Program-made: the position numbers and the translations under genes
Shown: one piece after another, positions 1-7,892 of the stretch
Numbering within the stretch: the first letter of the stretch is position 1
How the letters are laid out: every line of letters starts with the position of its first letter
Notes under the pieces: generated by a model
What the model saw: the letters and a program-made list of their open reading frames with translations, nothing else
Told to the model about the DNA's origin: nothing
The model's database searches: none
Source: Microbacterium murale
GTDB lineage: Bacteria; Actinomycetota; Actinomycetes; Actinomycetales; Microbacteriaceae
DNA: 64,000 nucleotides
Reading direction: 5' to 3'
Assembly: GCF_014635185.1 (NCBI RefSeq)
Contig: NZ_BMCM01000006.1
Location: 124,001-188,000 of the forward strand

Positions 1-92
1 TCCGGCAGATCCGCGACGACGGTCTCGACGATCGCGAGCGCGGTCGGGCACAGATGGCACCCGGCCCTGCCGATGACCGTGACGGTCGTCAC
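1..92 (-). CDS. Glutaredoxin-like (DUF836-type) thiol protein, 3' part cut by window edge
   Basis: Only the first 30 codons are inside the window. The frame starts at a GTG that overlaps the stop codon of the upstream rhodanese gene (GTGA), which indicates translational coupling. The N-terminus reads as a short beta strand followed by the redox pair C-H-L-C (GCHLC) and an alpha helix, the layout of glutaredoxin-like thioredoxin-fold proteins of the DUF836 family. That family is typically 80-90 residues long, so about two thirds are missing. A role in thiol-disulfide exchange next to a sulfurtransferase is plausible but inferred. Confidence 0.7.
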   Translation of the reverse strand, partial: MTTVTVIGRAGCHLCPTALAIVETVVADLP

Positions 93-391
93 GCCGAGGG
101 AGCTTCGACCGGGTGGCCCGTGGCGATCCACTCGCCCGTGCCGCCTTCGACGTTCGTGGCGTCGTGGCCCTGGGCCTCGAGCGCCTGCACGACCCGTGCC
201 GAGCGTCCGCCGGCCTGGCAGATGACGTCGAACGCCTCGGCGGGAAGCTCTTCGAGACGGCTCCCCAGCTCGGACATCGGGATGTTCACCGCGCCGGGCA
301 CGTGGCCACCGGCGAACTCATCCCGCTCGCGCACATCGATCAACGGTGTGTCCGTGCGGGCTGCGAGCTCTGCGACAGTGATCGACTTCAT
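89..391 (-). CDS. Rhodanese-like domain protein (sulfurtransferase)
   Basis: A single-domain rhodanese of 100 residues. It has the N-terminal DVRE motif (near residue 19) and the active-site loop CQAGGRS, with the catalytic cysteine near residue 58 that carries the persulfide. The length fits single-domain, GlpE/PspE-like cytosolic sulfurtransferases. No signal peptide is visible. Its stop overlaps the GTG start of a glutaredoxin-like gene, so the two are probably co-translated. The sulfur acceptor cannot be told from sequence. Confidence 0.9.
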   Translation of the reverse strand: MKSITVAELAARTDTPLIDVRERDEFAGGHVPGAVNIPMSELGSRLEELPAEAFDVICQAGGRSARVVQALEAQGHDATNVEGGTGEWIATGHPVEAPSA

Positions 392-446
392 GGATTCTCC
401 CTGAAACTCGAGGCCTGGGTCTGGAGATACGGGGCTACAGACACAA

Positions 447-470
447 AGCGCCCGTCCGAAGACAGGCGCT
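447..470 (-). terminator. Intrinsic terminator after the bS22 gene
   Basis: Read on the minus strand: AGCGCC, a mismatch, GTC, the tetraloop TTCG, GAC, a mismatch, GGCGCT, then TTTGTGT. A cUUCGg-type loop on a GC stem with a T-rich tail is a classic Rho-independent terminator. It lies 14 nt past the stop of the bS22 gene and before the rhodanese gene. Confidence 0.85.
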
Positions 471-483
471 CGTGTCCAGCCGC

Positions 484-582
484 TTACTTCTTGTTGCGGC
501 GCTGGTGGCGAGTCTTGCGAAGCAGCTTGCGATGCTTCTTCTTCGCCATGCGCTTGCGGCGCTTCTTGATGACAGAACCCAC
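484..582 (-). CDS. 30S ribosomal protein bS22 (AURKAIP1/COX24-domain protein)
   Basis: A 32-residue protein made almost entirely of Lys and Arg (begins MGSVIKKRRKRMAKKK, ends HQRRNKK). This is the small actinobacterial ribosomal protein called bS22, related to the AURKAIP1/COX24 domain, which binds rRNA of the small subunit. The start is GTG at 582, with a GAGG ribosome binding site just upstream. A strong terminator follows. In mycobacteria the same two-gene pair (small HTH gene then bS22) is found, and here the HTH gene lies directly upstream. Confidence 0.93.
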   Translation of the reverse strand: MGSVIKKRRKRMAKKKHRKLLRKTRHQRRNKK

Positions 583-709
583 GGAAACCTCACTACGTCA
601 GTGGCTGGGCGTCGCACGAAGTCGGACGCCCGGGTAAGGGCATGGAAAAAATGCCTCGGGTCAGTCTAGCAAACCAGCGGACCTCCGCTGATCACCGAGG
701 CGGATGAGC

Positions 710-901
710 TCAGCCGACGTCGGAGATCGGCCTGTGGAGGGCGTCGGTGACGGCGGATTCGGGCACGCGATAGCTGCGGCCGAATCGGATCGCGGGCAAC
801 TCGCCCGCGTGGACGAGACGATAGACGGTCATCTTCGACACGCGCATGATCTCGGCGACTTCGGCAACCGTAAGGAACCGGACGTCTGGAACTTCGGGCA
901 T
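710..901 (-). CDS. Small excisionase/MerR-like helix-turn-helix DNA-binding protein
   Basis: A 63-residue protein that is one winged-helix-like HTH domain: FLTVAEVAEIM is helix one, VSKMTVYRLVHAGELPA covers turn and recognition helix, FGRSYRVPESAV is the wing. This is the BldC/excisionase-type HTH_17 fold. I chose the ATG at 901 because AAAGGGG lies about 8 nt upstream; a GTG nine codons earlier has no such site. The pairing with bS22 is conserved in Actinobacteria. With no integrase nearby it is a chromosomal regulator, not a phage excisionase. Its targets are unknown. Confidence 0.85.
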   Translation of the reverse strand: MPEVPDVRFLTVAEVAEIMRVSKMTVYRLVHAGELPAIRFGRSYRVPESAVTDALHRPISDVG

Positions 902-1007
902 CCCCTGTACCCCTTTCTGCTGAAGCACACTCTATGGCGAACCTGCGACGCGTGTAAACCCAAGTGGCTGATGTGACCTGTGGGGATCAGGACGTCGGCA
1001 CAGGCTC

Positions 1008-1949
1008 TCAGCCGCGGGCGCGGGCGCCTTCGACCCGCTGCCGCGCATCGCGCAGCACCACGCGCTCGTTCTTGCGCGCGGCGCGAAGCGCCTTCTCAGC
1101 CTCGCGCACGGCCTTGCGCGCCTCCCGCACCTTCTTGTCGCCGGCGACATCCGCATCCTCGACATCGATCCAGTCCTGCTCGACGGCATGCGGCTCACCG
1201 CGATCCAAGCCGGCGATGTACGCGTCGACGCCGTCGAAGATCCGCTCCATGGCGAACCGGAACGGATCGTCCTCCGCCGTGAACACGCCGGCGTCGATCG
1301 CACGACGCAGCGACGGATACTCGTCCGCGGTGATGACCTGATCGAACAGCGCCGATTCCCGAGCCGCGACCTCTGCCTGCGACAGCCCGCTGGAGCGCGC
1401 CTGCTCCGTGTAGCCGGCCGACACCTGGCCGTACCATCGGGCCTCCCCCGTCACGGCGAGCGCGACGGCGAGACGCTCGGATTCGTTCAACGGCGTCTCG
1501 GCGAGAGCGGTCAGCCCCGCGTCGAGCCATGCCGAGCTGTTCGGAGTGATCGGCGAACCCGTGATCGGCAGCGACAGGATCCAGGGATGCGCGAGGTAGT
1601 GCTGCACCTGCGCGTCGAAGAGAGCGCGCAGCTTCGCCTGCCACCCCTCCTGCTCACGGTGCTCGTCCGGCGGCAGACCGGTCGCCTCCTCCTGCATGAG
1701 CAGCAGGAGATCATCCTTCGCGGTGACATAGCGGTACAGCGACATCGGAGTGAAGCCCAGCTTCGCGGCGACCGCAGCCATCGACACGGCGCCGAGACCC
1801 TCAGCGTCGGCCAGCTCCACGGCGGCGGCGACGATCTTCTCGACGCTCATCTCACGCTTGGGGCCGCGCTGCGGATCTGCAGCCACCCCCCAGGCGAGCG
1901 CGATCCCTCGCGGGAGCTCGGGAAGCTCTGGCAGTTCGGTGTCACTCAT
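1008..1949 (-). CDS. TetR/AcrR-family transcriptional repressor with a charged C-terminal coiled coil
   Basis: 313 residues. The TetR HTH sits at about residues 35-80 (VEKIVAAAVELADAEG, then the recognition helix ending LYRYVTAKDDLL). The middle is a TetR_C-type ligand-binding domain. The last 45 or so residues are a Lys/Arg/Glu/Ala-rich helix likely to form a coiled coil, an extension many family members lack. The gene is divergent from the drrAB-like exporter genes. The gap between them contains a perfect inverted repeat, so this is most likely the drug-responsive repressor of that exporter and of itself. Confidence 0.88.
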   Translation of the reverse strand: MSDTELPELPELPRGIALAWGVAADPQRGPKREMSVEKIVAAAVELADAEGLGAVSMAAVAAKLGFTPMSLYRYVTAKDDLLLLMQEEATGLPPDEHREQEGWQAKLRALFDAQVQHYLAHPWILSLPITGSPITPNSSAWLDAGLTALAETPLNESERLAVALAVTGEARWYGQVSAGYTEQARSSGLSQAEVAARESALFDQVITADEYPSLRRAIDAGVFTAEDDPFRFAMERIFDGVDAYIAGLDRGEPHAVEQDWIDVEDADVAGDKKVREARKAVREAEKALRAARKNERVVLRDARQRVEGARARG

Positions 1950-1965
1950 GCTGACGATTCTAGTT

Positions 1966-1984
1966 CTGTTTATTGCGTAAACAG
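1966..1984. promoter_or_regulatory. TetR-type operator
   Basis: Perfect 7-bp inverted repeat CTGTTTA-N5-TAAACAG, 17 bp before the TetR start and 66 bp before the ABC exporter start. A near-identical direct repeat (GTTACTGTCATAC at 1988-2000, GTTACTGACATAC at 2007-2019) follows on the exporter side and may hold the exporter promoter or a second site. Confidence 0.75.
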
Positions 1985-2050
1985 TGTGTTACTGTCATAC
2001 GCAGAAGTTACTGACATACACAGTTTCCCTCCTACACAGAAAGATCGATC

Positions 2051-2986
2051 ATGACGAGACCAGCCATCGAAGTCCACGGCCTTCACAAGCGCTTCGGCGC
2101 CCACACCGTCCTCGACGGCCTCGACCTCACCGTCTCGCGCGGCGAGGTGTTCGCCCTGCTCGGCCCGAACGGCGCAGGCAAGACCACCGCGATCAATATC
2201 CTCACGACGCTGACGAAGGCGGACGCCGGCACTGCAGCGGTGTGCGGCTTCGATGTCATCGCCGAACCGGCGCAGGTGCGCAGGCGGATCAGCCTCACCG
2301 GCCAGTCAGCCGCTGTCGATGACGCACTCAGCGCCATCGAGAACGTCGTGATGTTCGCACGCCTGGCCGGTCTCGGGCGCACGCAGGCGCACCGGCGCGC
2401 CACGGAGCTGCTGACTCGATTCGAACTGATGGATGCCGCGACCCGCCGAGTGGGCACCTTCTCCGGCGGCATGCGCCGCCGCCTCGACCTGGCGCTGAGC
2501 TTCGTCGTGACCCCTGAGGTGCTGTTCCTCGACGAGCCGACCACCGGCCTCGACACCCGCAGCCGCCGCGACCTGTGGGACATCATCCGTTCCCTCGCAT
2601 CGGTCGGCACGACGGTGTTCCTCACGACGCAGTACCTCGAAGAAGCCGATCAGCTCGCCGACCGGATCGCCGTACTGCACGAGGGACGAGTCGCAGCGCT
2701 CGGAACCGCCGCCGAGCTGAAGGCACGCATCGGCGGAGACACTGTCGAGCTGCACGACGAGAACGGCGAGCTGATCCGCTCTCTCGCCACCGACGGCACC
2801 GTGCCCGGCCTACGACGGGCGCTCGATCTGCTCGACGAGCAGGGCGCGGACGGAACGGTGACGCTTCGACGTCCCACGCTCGATGACGTGTTCCTCTCCG
2901 TCACCGGCACCGGCGCTGGCGCAGAAACAGGCTCCGGCTCCGCCACGACCACCGCTGACCGCACTCTCACGAAGGAGAACGCATGA
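2051..2986 (+). CDS. DrrA-type drug exporter, ABC ATP-binding protein
   Basis: 311 residues, the usual length of daunorubicin-resistance type DrrA ATPases. Walker A is GPNGAGKTT (near residue 39), the ABC signature is FSGGMRRRLDL, Walker B is VLFLDEPTTGLD and the switch histidine is replaced by Gln (TTQYLEEAD), typical of this subfamily. A C-terminal extension after residue 235 is the DUF4162-like domain that couples to the permease. It powers export of a hydrophobic drug or lipid with the next gene, whose ATG overlaps this stop. Control is by the divergent TetR regulator. Confidence 0.9.
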   Translation: MTRPAIEVHGLHKRFGAHTVLDGLDLTVSRGEVFALLGPNGAGKTTAINILTTLTKADAGTAAVCGFDVIAEPAQVRRRISLTGQSAAVDDALSAIENVVMFARLAGLGRTQAHRRATELLTRFELMDAATRRVGTFSGGMRRRLDLALSFVVTPEVLFLDEPTTGLDTRSRRDLWDIIRSLASVGTTVFLTTQYLEEADQLADRIAVLHEGRVAALGTAAELKARIGGDTVELHDENGELIRSLATDGTVPGLRRALDLLDEQGADGTVTLRRPTLDDVFLSVTGTGAGAETGSGSATTTADRTLTKENA

Positions 2987-3798
2987 GCACCGCACTCGCC
3001 GTAGCCACGGCATCCAACGCCCCGTCCGTCCGACCGCCGCTGCGCGGCCTCACCGCCGAACTCGTGTTCGTCGGCCGCAGCCTGCGCCACTCCCTGCGCG
3101 ACGGAGAGTCGCTGCTCATGGCGATCATGCTCCCCGTGATGCTGATGCTGATGTTCACATGGGTCTTCGGCGGGGCCATCGATCCGTCCGGCGCATACGT
3201 CGACTACGTCGTACCCGGCATCATCCTCACCTGCGCCGGCTTCGGCGCGTCATCGACAGCCGTGTATGTCGCGAACGACATGCGCACCGGCATCATCGAC
3301 CGCTTCCGCACCATGCCGGTTCGGGCGGGCGCCGTGCTCACCGGACACGTCGTCGCGAGCCTGGTGCGCAACCTCGTCGCCACGAGCATCGTCATCGGCG
3401 TCGGCGTGCTGGTGGGCTTCCGTCCGACAGCGTCCTTCGGCGAGTGGGTGCTCATGGGGCTTTTCCTCACGCTGTACCTGCTCGCGATCACCTACTTGTT
3501 CGCTGCGATCGGCCTCGCCGCGGGATCGCCGGAGGGGGCGAACGGCTACGGGTTCATCCTGCTGTTCCTGCCGTACCTCTCCAGCGCATTCGTCCCCGTC
3601 GACAGCATGCCGCAGTGGCTGCAGCCCGTCGCGGCCAACCAGCCGATCACGCCCATCGTCGAGACGATCCGCGGGCTGCTGATGGGCACCCCGCTGGACA
3701 CGGAGCCGTGGTGGGCCCTGGCCTGGTGCATCGCGATCCTGGTCGTCGCGGCCGTGTGGGGTGCGTGGCTGTTCCGCCGTAAGGCCGGCCAGCGCTGA
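2983..3798 (+). CDS. DrrB-type ABC-2 transporter permease
   Basis: 271 residues with about six hydrophobic segments and an ABC-2 membrane domain. The last part (PFLPYLSSAFVPVDSMPQWL-like segment, then QPITPIVETIRGLL) is the DrrB/NodJ signature. It overlaps the ATPase gene by four bases (ATGA), so the two subunits should be made in equal amounts. It forms the membrane channel of the exporter. The substrate is unknown. A second pair of this type, with a different regulator, is at 56.1-57.7 kb. Confidence 0.88.
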   Translation: MSTALAVATASNAPSVRPPLRGLTAELVFVGRSLRHSLRDGESLLMAIMLPVMLMLMFTWVFGGAIDPSGAYVDYVVPGIILTCAGFGASSTAVYVANDMRTGIIDRFRTMPVRAGAVLTGHVVASLVRNLVATSIVIGVGVLVGFRPTASFGEWVLMGLFLTLYLLAITYLFAAIGLAAGSPEGANGYGFILLFLPYLSSAFVPVDSMPQWLQPVAANQPITPIVETIRGLLMGTPLDTEPWWALAWCIAILVVAAVWGAWLFRRKAGQR

Positions 3799-3825
3799 GC
3801 GGCGTCCTGGAGAGAGAAGCCGGGC

Positions 3826-4242
3826 TCAGCTGCCGAGCCGCTTGAAAGCGGTGGCGACCACATGCTTGGCAGATGCCGCCGCGCGGCCGAAGACCTCGGC
3901 CGCGTGCGCGGCGCCGTCGGGCAGCGGTGCGAGTGACAGGTCGATGTCGGGGGCGTCGTCGCCGAAGGCATCCACGAGGAAAGGCACGAGCCAGTCGTCG
4001 ACGACCTCGAGCGGCTCCACCTCGATGCTGTAGAACCGGCGCTGTCCGTCTTCGCGGACACTGACCAGTTCGGACTCGCGCAGCACCTTCAGGTGCTTCG
4101 AGACGGTGGGCTGGCTGATACCGAGTTCGCTGACGATCTGCGAGACACTGGTGCCGGCATCTCCGTCCGCGGCCCGCCGCAGGAGGAGCTGGAGGATGTC
4201 TCGCCTCGTGCCGTCTGCGATCACGTCGAAGATGTCGGTCAT
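3826..4242 (-). CDS. ArsR-family winged-helix transcriptional regulator
   Basis: 138 residues from the ATG at 4242. The HTH is clear: FDVIADGTRRDILQLLL, then SVSQIVSELGISQPTVSKHLKVL and the wing VSVREDGQRRFYSI. No metal-binding cysteines are visible, so it is a non-metal ArsR type. I chose this start because TACCCT lies exactly 6 nt upstream, as for other leaderless starts in the window; an ATG 12 codons earlier is the alternative. It ends just after the DrrB-like gene (convergent) and is divergent from the potassium transporter. Targets are unknown. Confidence 0.85.
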   Translation of the reverse strand: MTDIFDVIADGTRRDILQLLLRRAADGDAGTSVSQIVSELGISQPTVSKHLKVLRESELVSVREDGQRRFYSIEVEPLEVVDDWLVPFLVDAFGDDAPDIDLSLAPLPDGAAHAAEVFGRAAASAKHVVATAFKRLGS

Positions 4243-4340
4243 GAGATCAGGGTAGTCGTCCCACGCGCGGAGTACCATGACGAAGGCTCGTCGGAACGTC
4301 TCCGGGCGAGCGAAGACGGAACTGGCTCAGGAGGGCGTCG

Positions 4341-5771
4341 ATGTCGAGTATCGGGTCATCGACATCTCCTGGCACGCGCGCACGCGATTTCTGGCGCTTC
4401 TCCCGCCACCTCATCACCTCATCGCCATCCCGCTTCGCGATCCTCATCTTCTCGACGTTGATCGTGCTGTTCACCGCCATGCTCTCGCTGCCGATCGCGT
4501 CAGCCACGGGTTCCATCACACCGATCAGCGACGCGCTGTTCACCGCCGTCTCGACGATCTGCGTCACCGGACTCGCGACTGTCGACATGGCCACGCACTG
4601 GTCGCCGTTCGGCCACGTGCTCATCTTCCTCGGCGTCAACATCGGCGGCATGGGCGTGCTGACGCTGGCGTCGGTTCTGGGACTCGTGATCTCGAAGAAA
4701 CTCGGTCTGCGCGCCAAGCTGCTCGCCGCAGGCGACAGCAATCCGCTGCGCGCGCACGGCGGCGTGGTCAACGAAGGACAGACCGTGCGGCTCGGTGAGG
4801 TCGGCCAACTGCTCAAGACCGTCGCGATGTCGCTGCTGCTCATCGAGCTCGTGGTCGCCATCCTGTTGTACCCGGGCCTCCTGATGGCCGGCATCCCTCC
4901 GCTCGCGGCCCTGTGGGAGGCGCCGTACTACGCCGCCATGTCATTCACGAACACCGGTTTCGCCCCGAACGCCACCGGCGTCGTCGAGTTCGCCGATGAC
5001 TACTTCGTCCTCACCGTGCTGATGGTCAGCGTCTTCCTCGGAAGTATCGGCTTCCCTGTGATCTACACCCTCGCCAGGCACCACTGGCATGTGAAGCGCT
5101 GGTCGCTGCACAGCAAGCTCACCCTCATCACCACGGTGATCCTGTTCGTCCTCGGCGCAGTCGTGTTCCTCGTCCTGGAATACAACAACCCACGAACATT
5201 CGGGTCGATGGATGCCGGCGACACGACGTTCCAGGCCTTCTTCCTCTCCGCCATGACGCGATCCGGCGGCTTCAGCGTGATCGAGATCTCGGATCTCAAT
5301 GGCTCCTCGATGCTCGCCGCATCCATGCTGATGTTCGTCGGCGGCGGCTCGGCATCCACCGCCGGCGGCATCAAGGTGACCACCCTCGCCGTACTGGCGA
5401 TCGCCGTGTGGTCCGAAGCCCGCGGTCGCCAGTCCGTGGAGGCCTTCGGCCGTCGGATCCCCAGCGACGTGCAGCGCGTCGCGCTCTCGGTCGTCGCGTG
5501 GGGCGCGACGATCGTCGCACTGTCGACCATCGTGATCGCCCAGATCACGAAAGCCCCGATCAGCGACGTGCTGTTCGATGTCATCTCGGCGTTCGGCACC
5601 GTCGGGCTCTCATCGGGCCTCACGGCCGAACTGCCCGACTCGGCGGTGTATGTGATGGCGGCCACCATCTTCATGGGACGAATTGGTACAGTGACTCTCG
5701 CCGCGGCGGTCGCCGCGACATCGCGTTCGCAGCTCTACTCGCTGCCCGTGGAAAGGCCGATCGTTGGTTGA
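4341..5771 (+). CDS. TrkH/KtrB-family potassium uptake membrane subunit
   Basis: 476 residues with repeated M1-P-M2 units: pore loops such as TVSTICVTGLATVD-like, FTNTGFAPNATG, MTRSGGFSVI and FGTVGLSSGL. The conserved glycine of each selectivity-filter loop is present. This is the ion-conducting subunit of a Trk/Ktr K+ uptake system. The ribosome site AGGAGG lies 7 nt before the ATG. The gene overlaps the start of the cytosolic RCK regulator that follows. The length fits KtrB better than the larger Gram-negative TrkH. Confidence 0.92.
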   Translation: MSSIGSSTSPGTRARDFWRFSRHLITSSPSRFAILIFSTLIVLFTAMLSLPIASATGSITPISDALFTAVSTICVTGLATVDMATHWSPFGHVLIFLGVNIGGMGVLTLASVLGLVISKKLGLRAKLLAAGDSNPLRAHGGVVNEGQTVRLGEVGQLLKTVAMSLLLIELVVAILLYPGLLMAGIPPLAALWEAPYYAAMSFTNTGFAPNATGVVEFADDYFVLTVLMVSVFLGSIGFPVIYTLARHHWHVKRWSLHSKLTLITTVILFVLGAVVFLVLEYNNPRTFGSMDAGDTTFQAFFLSAMTRSGGFSVIEISDLNGSSMLAASMLMFVGGGSASTAGGIKVTTLAVLAIAVWSEARGRQSVEAFGRRIPSDVQRVALSVVAWGATIVALSTIVIAQITKAPISDVLFDVISAFGTVGLSSGLTAELPDSAVYVMAATIFMGRIGTVTLAAAVAATSRSQLYSLPVERPIVG

Positions 5772-6435
5772 AGTCCTCCGGGGCGACGCCCCCGTACTCG
5801 TGATCGGTCTCGGCCGCTTCGGCGCCGCGTGCGCCGGCGAGCTCGACCGACTCGATCGCGAGGTGCTCGCGATGGACGAGAACCTCGAGCTCGTGCAGAA
5901 GTGGTCGGATCGCGTCACGCACACCGTGCAGGGCGATGCCCGCAACATCGATGCGCTCAAGCAGATCGGCGCACAGGACTTCCAGGTCGCCGTGGTCGCA
6001 GTGGGCTCGCTCATCGAAGCATCCGTGTTGATCACCGCGAACCTCGTCGATCTGAAGGTGCCGCAGATCTGGGCGAAGGCCGTGTCGCAATCGCACGGCA
6101 AGATCCTCGCGCGCGTCGGTGCCAATCACGTCATCTATCCGGAGCGCGAGGCCGGCGAGCGCGTCGCGCACCTCGTGAGCGGGCGGATGCTGGACTTCAT
6201 CCGCTTCGACGACGACTTCGTGCTCGCGAAGATGTACCCGCCGAAGTTCATCCGCGGCGTCGGCCTGAACGAGTCGGGCGTGCGCTCGAAGTACAAGGTC
6301 ACGGTCGTCGGAGTGAAGAGTCCCGGCAAGCCGTTCCGCTACGCCGAGGCGAACACCGTGGTGACCAACCACGACCTCATCATCGTGTCGGGCACCAACA
6401 GCGACATCGAGCGGTTCGCCAGCCTCGACCGCTGA
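5764..6435 (+). CDS. TrkA/KtrA-family RCK regulatory subunit of potassium uptake
   Basis: 223 residues: a Rossmann-type RCK_N domain with GLGRFGAACAGEL (nucleotide binding) and the acidic residue at the end of beta 2 (MDEN), then an RCK_C domain from about residue 140. A single RCK unit makes it KtrA-like rather than the double-unit TrkA. It gates the membrane subunit in response to adenine nucleotides. The start is TTG at 5764, overlapping the stop of the TrkH-type gene by eight bases, so the two are coupled. Confidence 0.9.
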   Translation: MVEVLRGDAPVLVIGLGRFGAACAGELDRLDREVLAMDENLELVQKWSDRVTHTVQGDARNIDALKQIGAQDFQVAVVAVGSLIEASVLITANLVDLKVPQIWAKAVSQSHGKILARVGANHVIYPEREAGERVAHLVSGRMLDFIRFDDDFVLAKMYPPKFIRGVGLNESGVRSKYKVTVVGVKSPGKPFRYAEANTVVTNHDLIIVSGTNSDIERFASLDR

Positions 6436-6510
6436 GCAGAACCTTCGGCCACCCAGCCGGATCCCTTCGCCGGGGACTCGCCTGCGGCGACACCTGCCTA
6501 GAATTGCCGG

Positions 6511-7608
6511 ATGGACGACACCTCGAGCTCGGCTTCGCGTGGTGACCGCCCACCAACGATCAAAGATGTCGCCGCGCGCGCCCAGGTGTCATGGCGCACC
6601 GTGTCCAATGTGATCCACGGCCATCGGTATCTGCGTCCCGAGACGAAGGCCAAGGTCGAGGCAGCCATCGCCGAACTCGGGTATCGCCCCCAGGCGGCAG
6701 CGAGGCAGCTCCGAAGCGGGCGCAGCAACCTCCTCACCCTCGCGATTCCCTCTCTCGCGCACCCCTACTTCGCCAATCTCGCCCATGCCGTCGTCGCCGC
6801 CGCGCGCCGTGAGGGCTACGACGTGATGGTCGATGAGACCCTCGGACAGCCCGAACGCGAACGACGCGTCGCTCGCGGATACGGCAGCATCCGCACCGAC
6901 GGAATCATCTTCAGCCCGCTGTCGCTTCCCATCGATGAACTGCTGGGCGAACGCGATTCGACACCACTGGTCCTGCTCGGCGAGCACACGCTCCACGATG
7001 CCGTGGACAATGTGGTCGTGGACAACGTCGGTTCCAGCCGCGAGGCCACGGAGCATCTGATCTCTCTCGGCCGGAGCCGTATCGGGTTTGTCGGGTACTT
7101 CCCTCAGGGCACCCTCGGCACCGGGGATCTGCGCTTCACCGGCTACAAACTCGCACTCGAGTCAGCAGGTCTGCCGATGGATCCTCGCCTCGTCATCGAT
7201 GCGGGCCTCAAACGCGCGCCGTCCGCTCCGATCGAAGCCGAGGGTGATTACTGGCGCCAAGAAGGTCACGCGATCGCGGAGTCGCTGATCGGACGCATCG
7301 AGGATTTCGACGCGATCATGTGCGCGACGGATCTATTGGCGATCGGCATGCTCTACTCATTCCGCCAGCACAGCATCCGCGTGCCGGAGGATGTGGCGAT
7401 CGTCGGATGGGATGACATCCCCGAGTCGGCGTTCTCCATGCCTACGCTGACGACGGTCTCCCCCAATCTGGAGGCGATCGCGGAACTCGCTGTGCGGGCT
7501 CTCCTTCGACGGATCAGCGATCCTGCCGTCTCTCCGGTCGGAGACGTGGCCGGACATCGGCTCATAGTGCGCGAATCAACCGCGGGATTCGTCCGCGTCG
7601 GAGCGTAG
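6511..7608 (+). CDS. LacI-family transcriptional regulator of the adjacent sugar importer
   Basis: 365 residues. The LacI HTH is at about 16-62 (PTIKDVAARAQVSWRTVSNVI, then the hinge helix AAARQLRSGRSNLL). The rest is a periplasmic-binding-protein-like effector domain with the usual closing motif VAIVGWDDIPESAF. TAGAAT lies 6 nt before the ATG, so the mRNA is probably leaderless. It sits directly upstream of a sugar ABC importer, and two matching operator-like sites lie in between. It most likely represses the importer until the sugar is present. Confidence 0.9.
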   Translation: MDDTSSSASRGDRPPTIKDVAARAQVSWRTVSNVIHGHRYLRPETKAKVEAAIAELGYRPQAAARQLRSGRSNLLTLAIPSLAHPYFANLAHAVVAAARREGYDVMVDETLGQPERERRVARGYGSIRTDGIIFSPLSLPIDELLGERDSTPLVLLGEHTLHDAVDNVVVDNVGSSREATEHLISLGRSRIGFVGYFPQGTLGTGDLRFTGYKLALESAGLPMDPRLVIDAGLKRAPSAPIEAEGDYWRQEGHAIAESLIGRIEDFDAIMCATDLLAIGMLYSFRQHSIRVPEDVAIVGWDDIPESAFSMPTLTTVSPNLEAIAELAVRALLRRISDPAVSPVGDVAGHRLIVRESTAGFVRVGA

Positions 7609-7642
7609 CGCGGTCCAGCGAAGGCTGATGCCGCACATTCGT

Positions 7643-7742
7643 GCAACGCGGAAACACGCGAGTCCAGCCTCGTCTTCGCACCCGATGCGTGCGCTGTGCA
7701 CGTTTTCCCACACCAAGTGCACGAAGAGTGTTTCCACGTTGC
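7643..7742. promoter_or_regulatory. Pair of LacI-type operators before the sugar importer
   Basis: GCAACGCGGAAACAC at 7643-7657 reappears inverted with one mismatch as GTGTTTCCACGTTGC at 7728-7742. The two centres are 85 bp apart, about eight helical turns, which would suit looping by a LacI tetramer or two dimers. A pair of GTGCAC palindromes (7696-7701 and 7717-7722) lies between them. The rest of the 284-bp gap (7609-7892) shows no gene. Confidence 0.65.
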
Positions 7743-7892
7743 AATACGCCTGGATATCTGGTTTATTCAAGAGGTCAACGCCCGCAGCCTCCGCACCCCG
7801 ACCGAGAGCGGACGGCAAACGACGACATGCTTCGACCGCGACACCATCCAGACGAAGCGGACGCTCTATTCAATGACGAGGAGACGACCCAG

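Noticed and set aside
710..901. Excisionase-like HTH considered as a sign of a mobile element
   Set aside because: It is the chromosomal partner of the bS22 gene in Actinobacteria; no integrase, att site or transposase is near.
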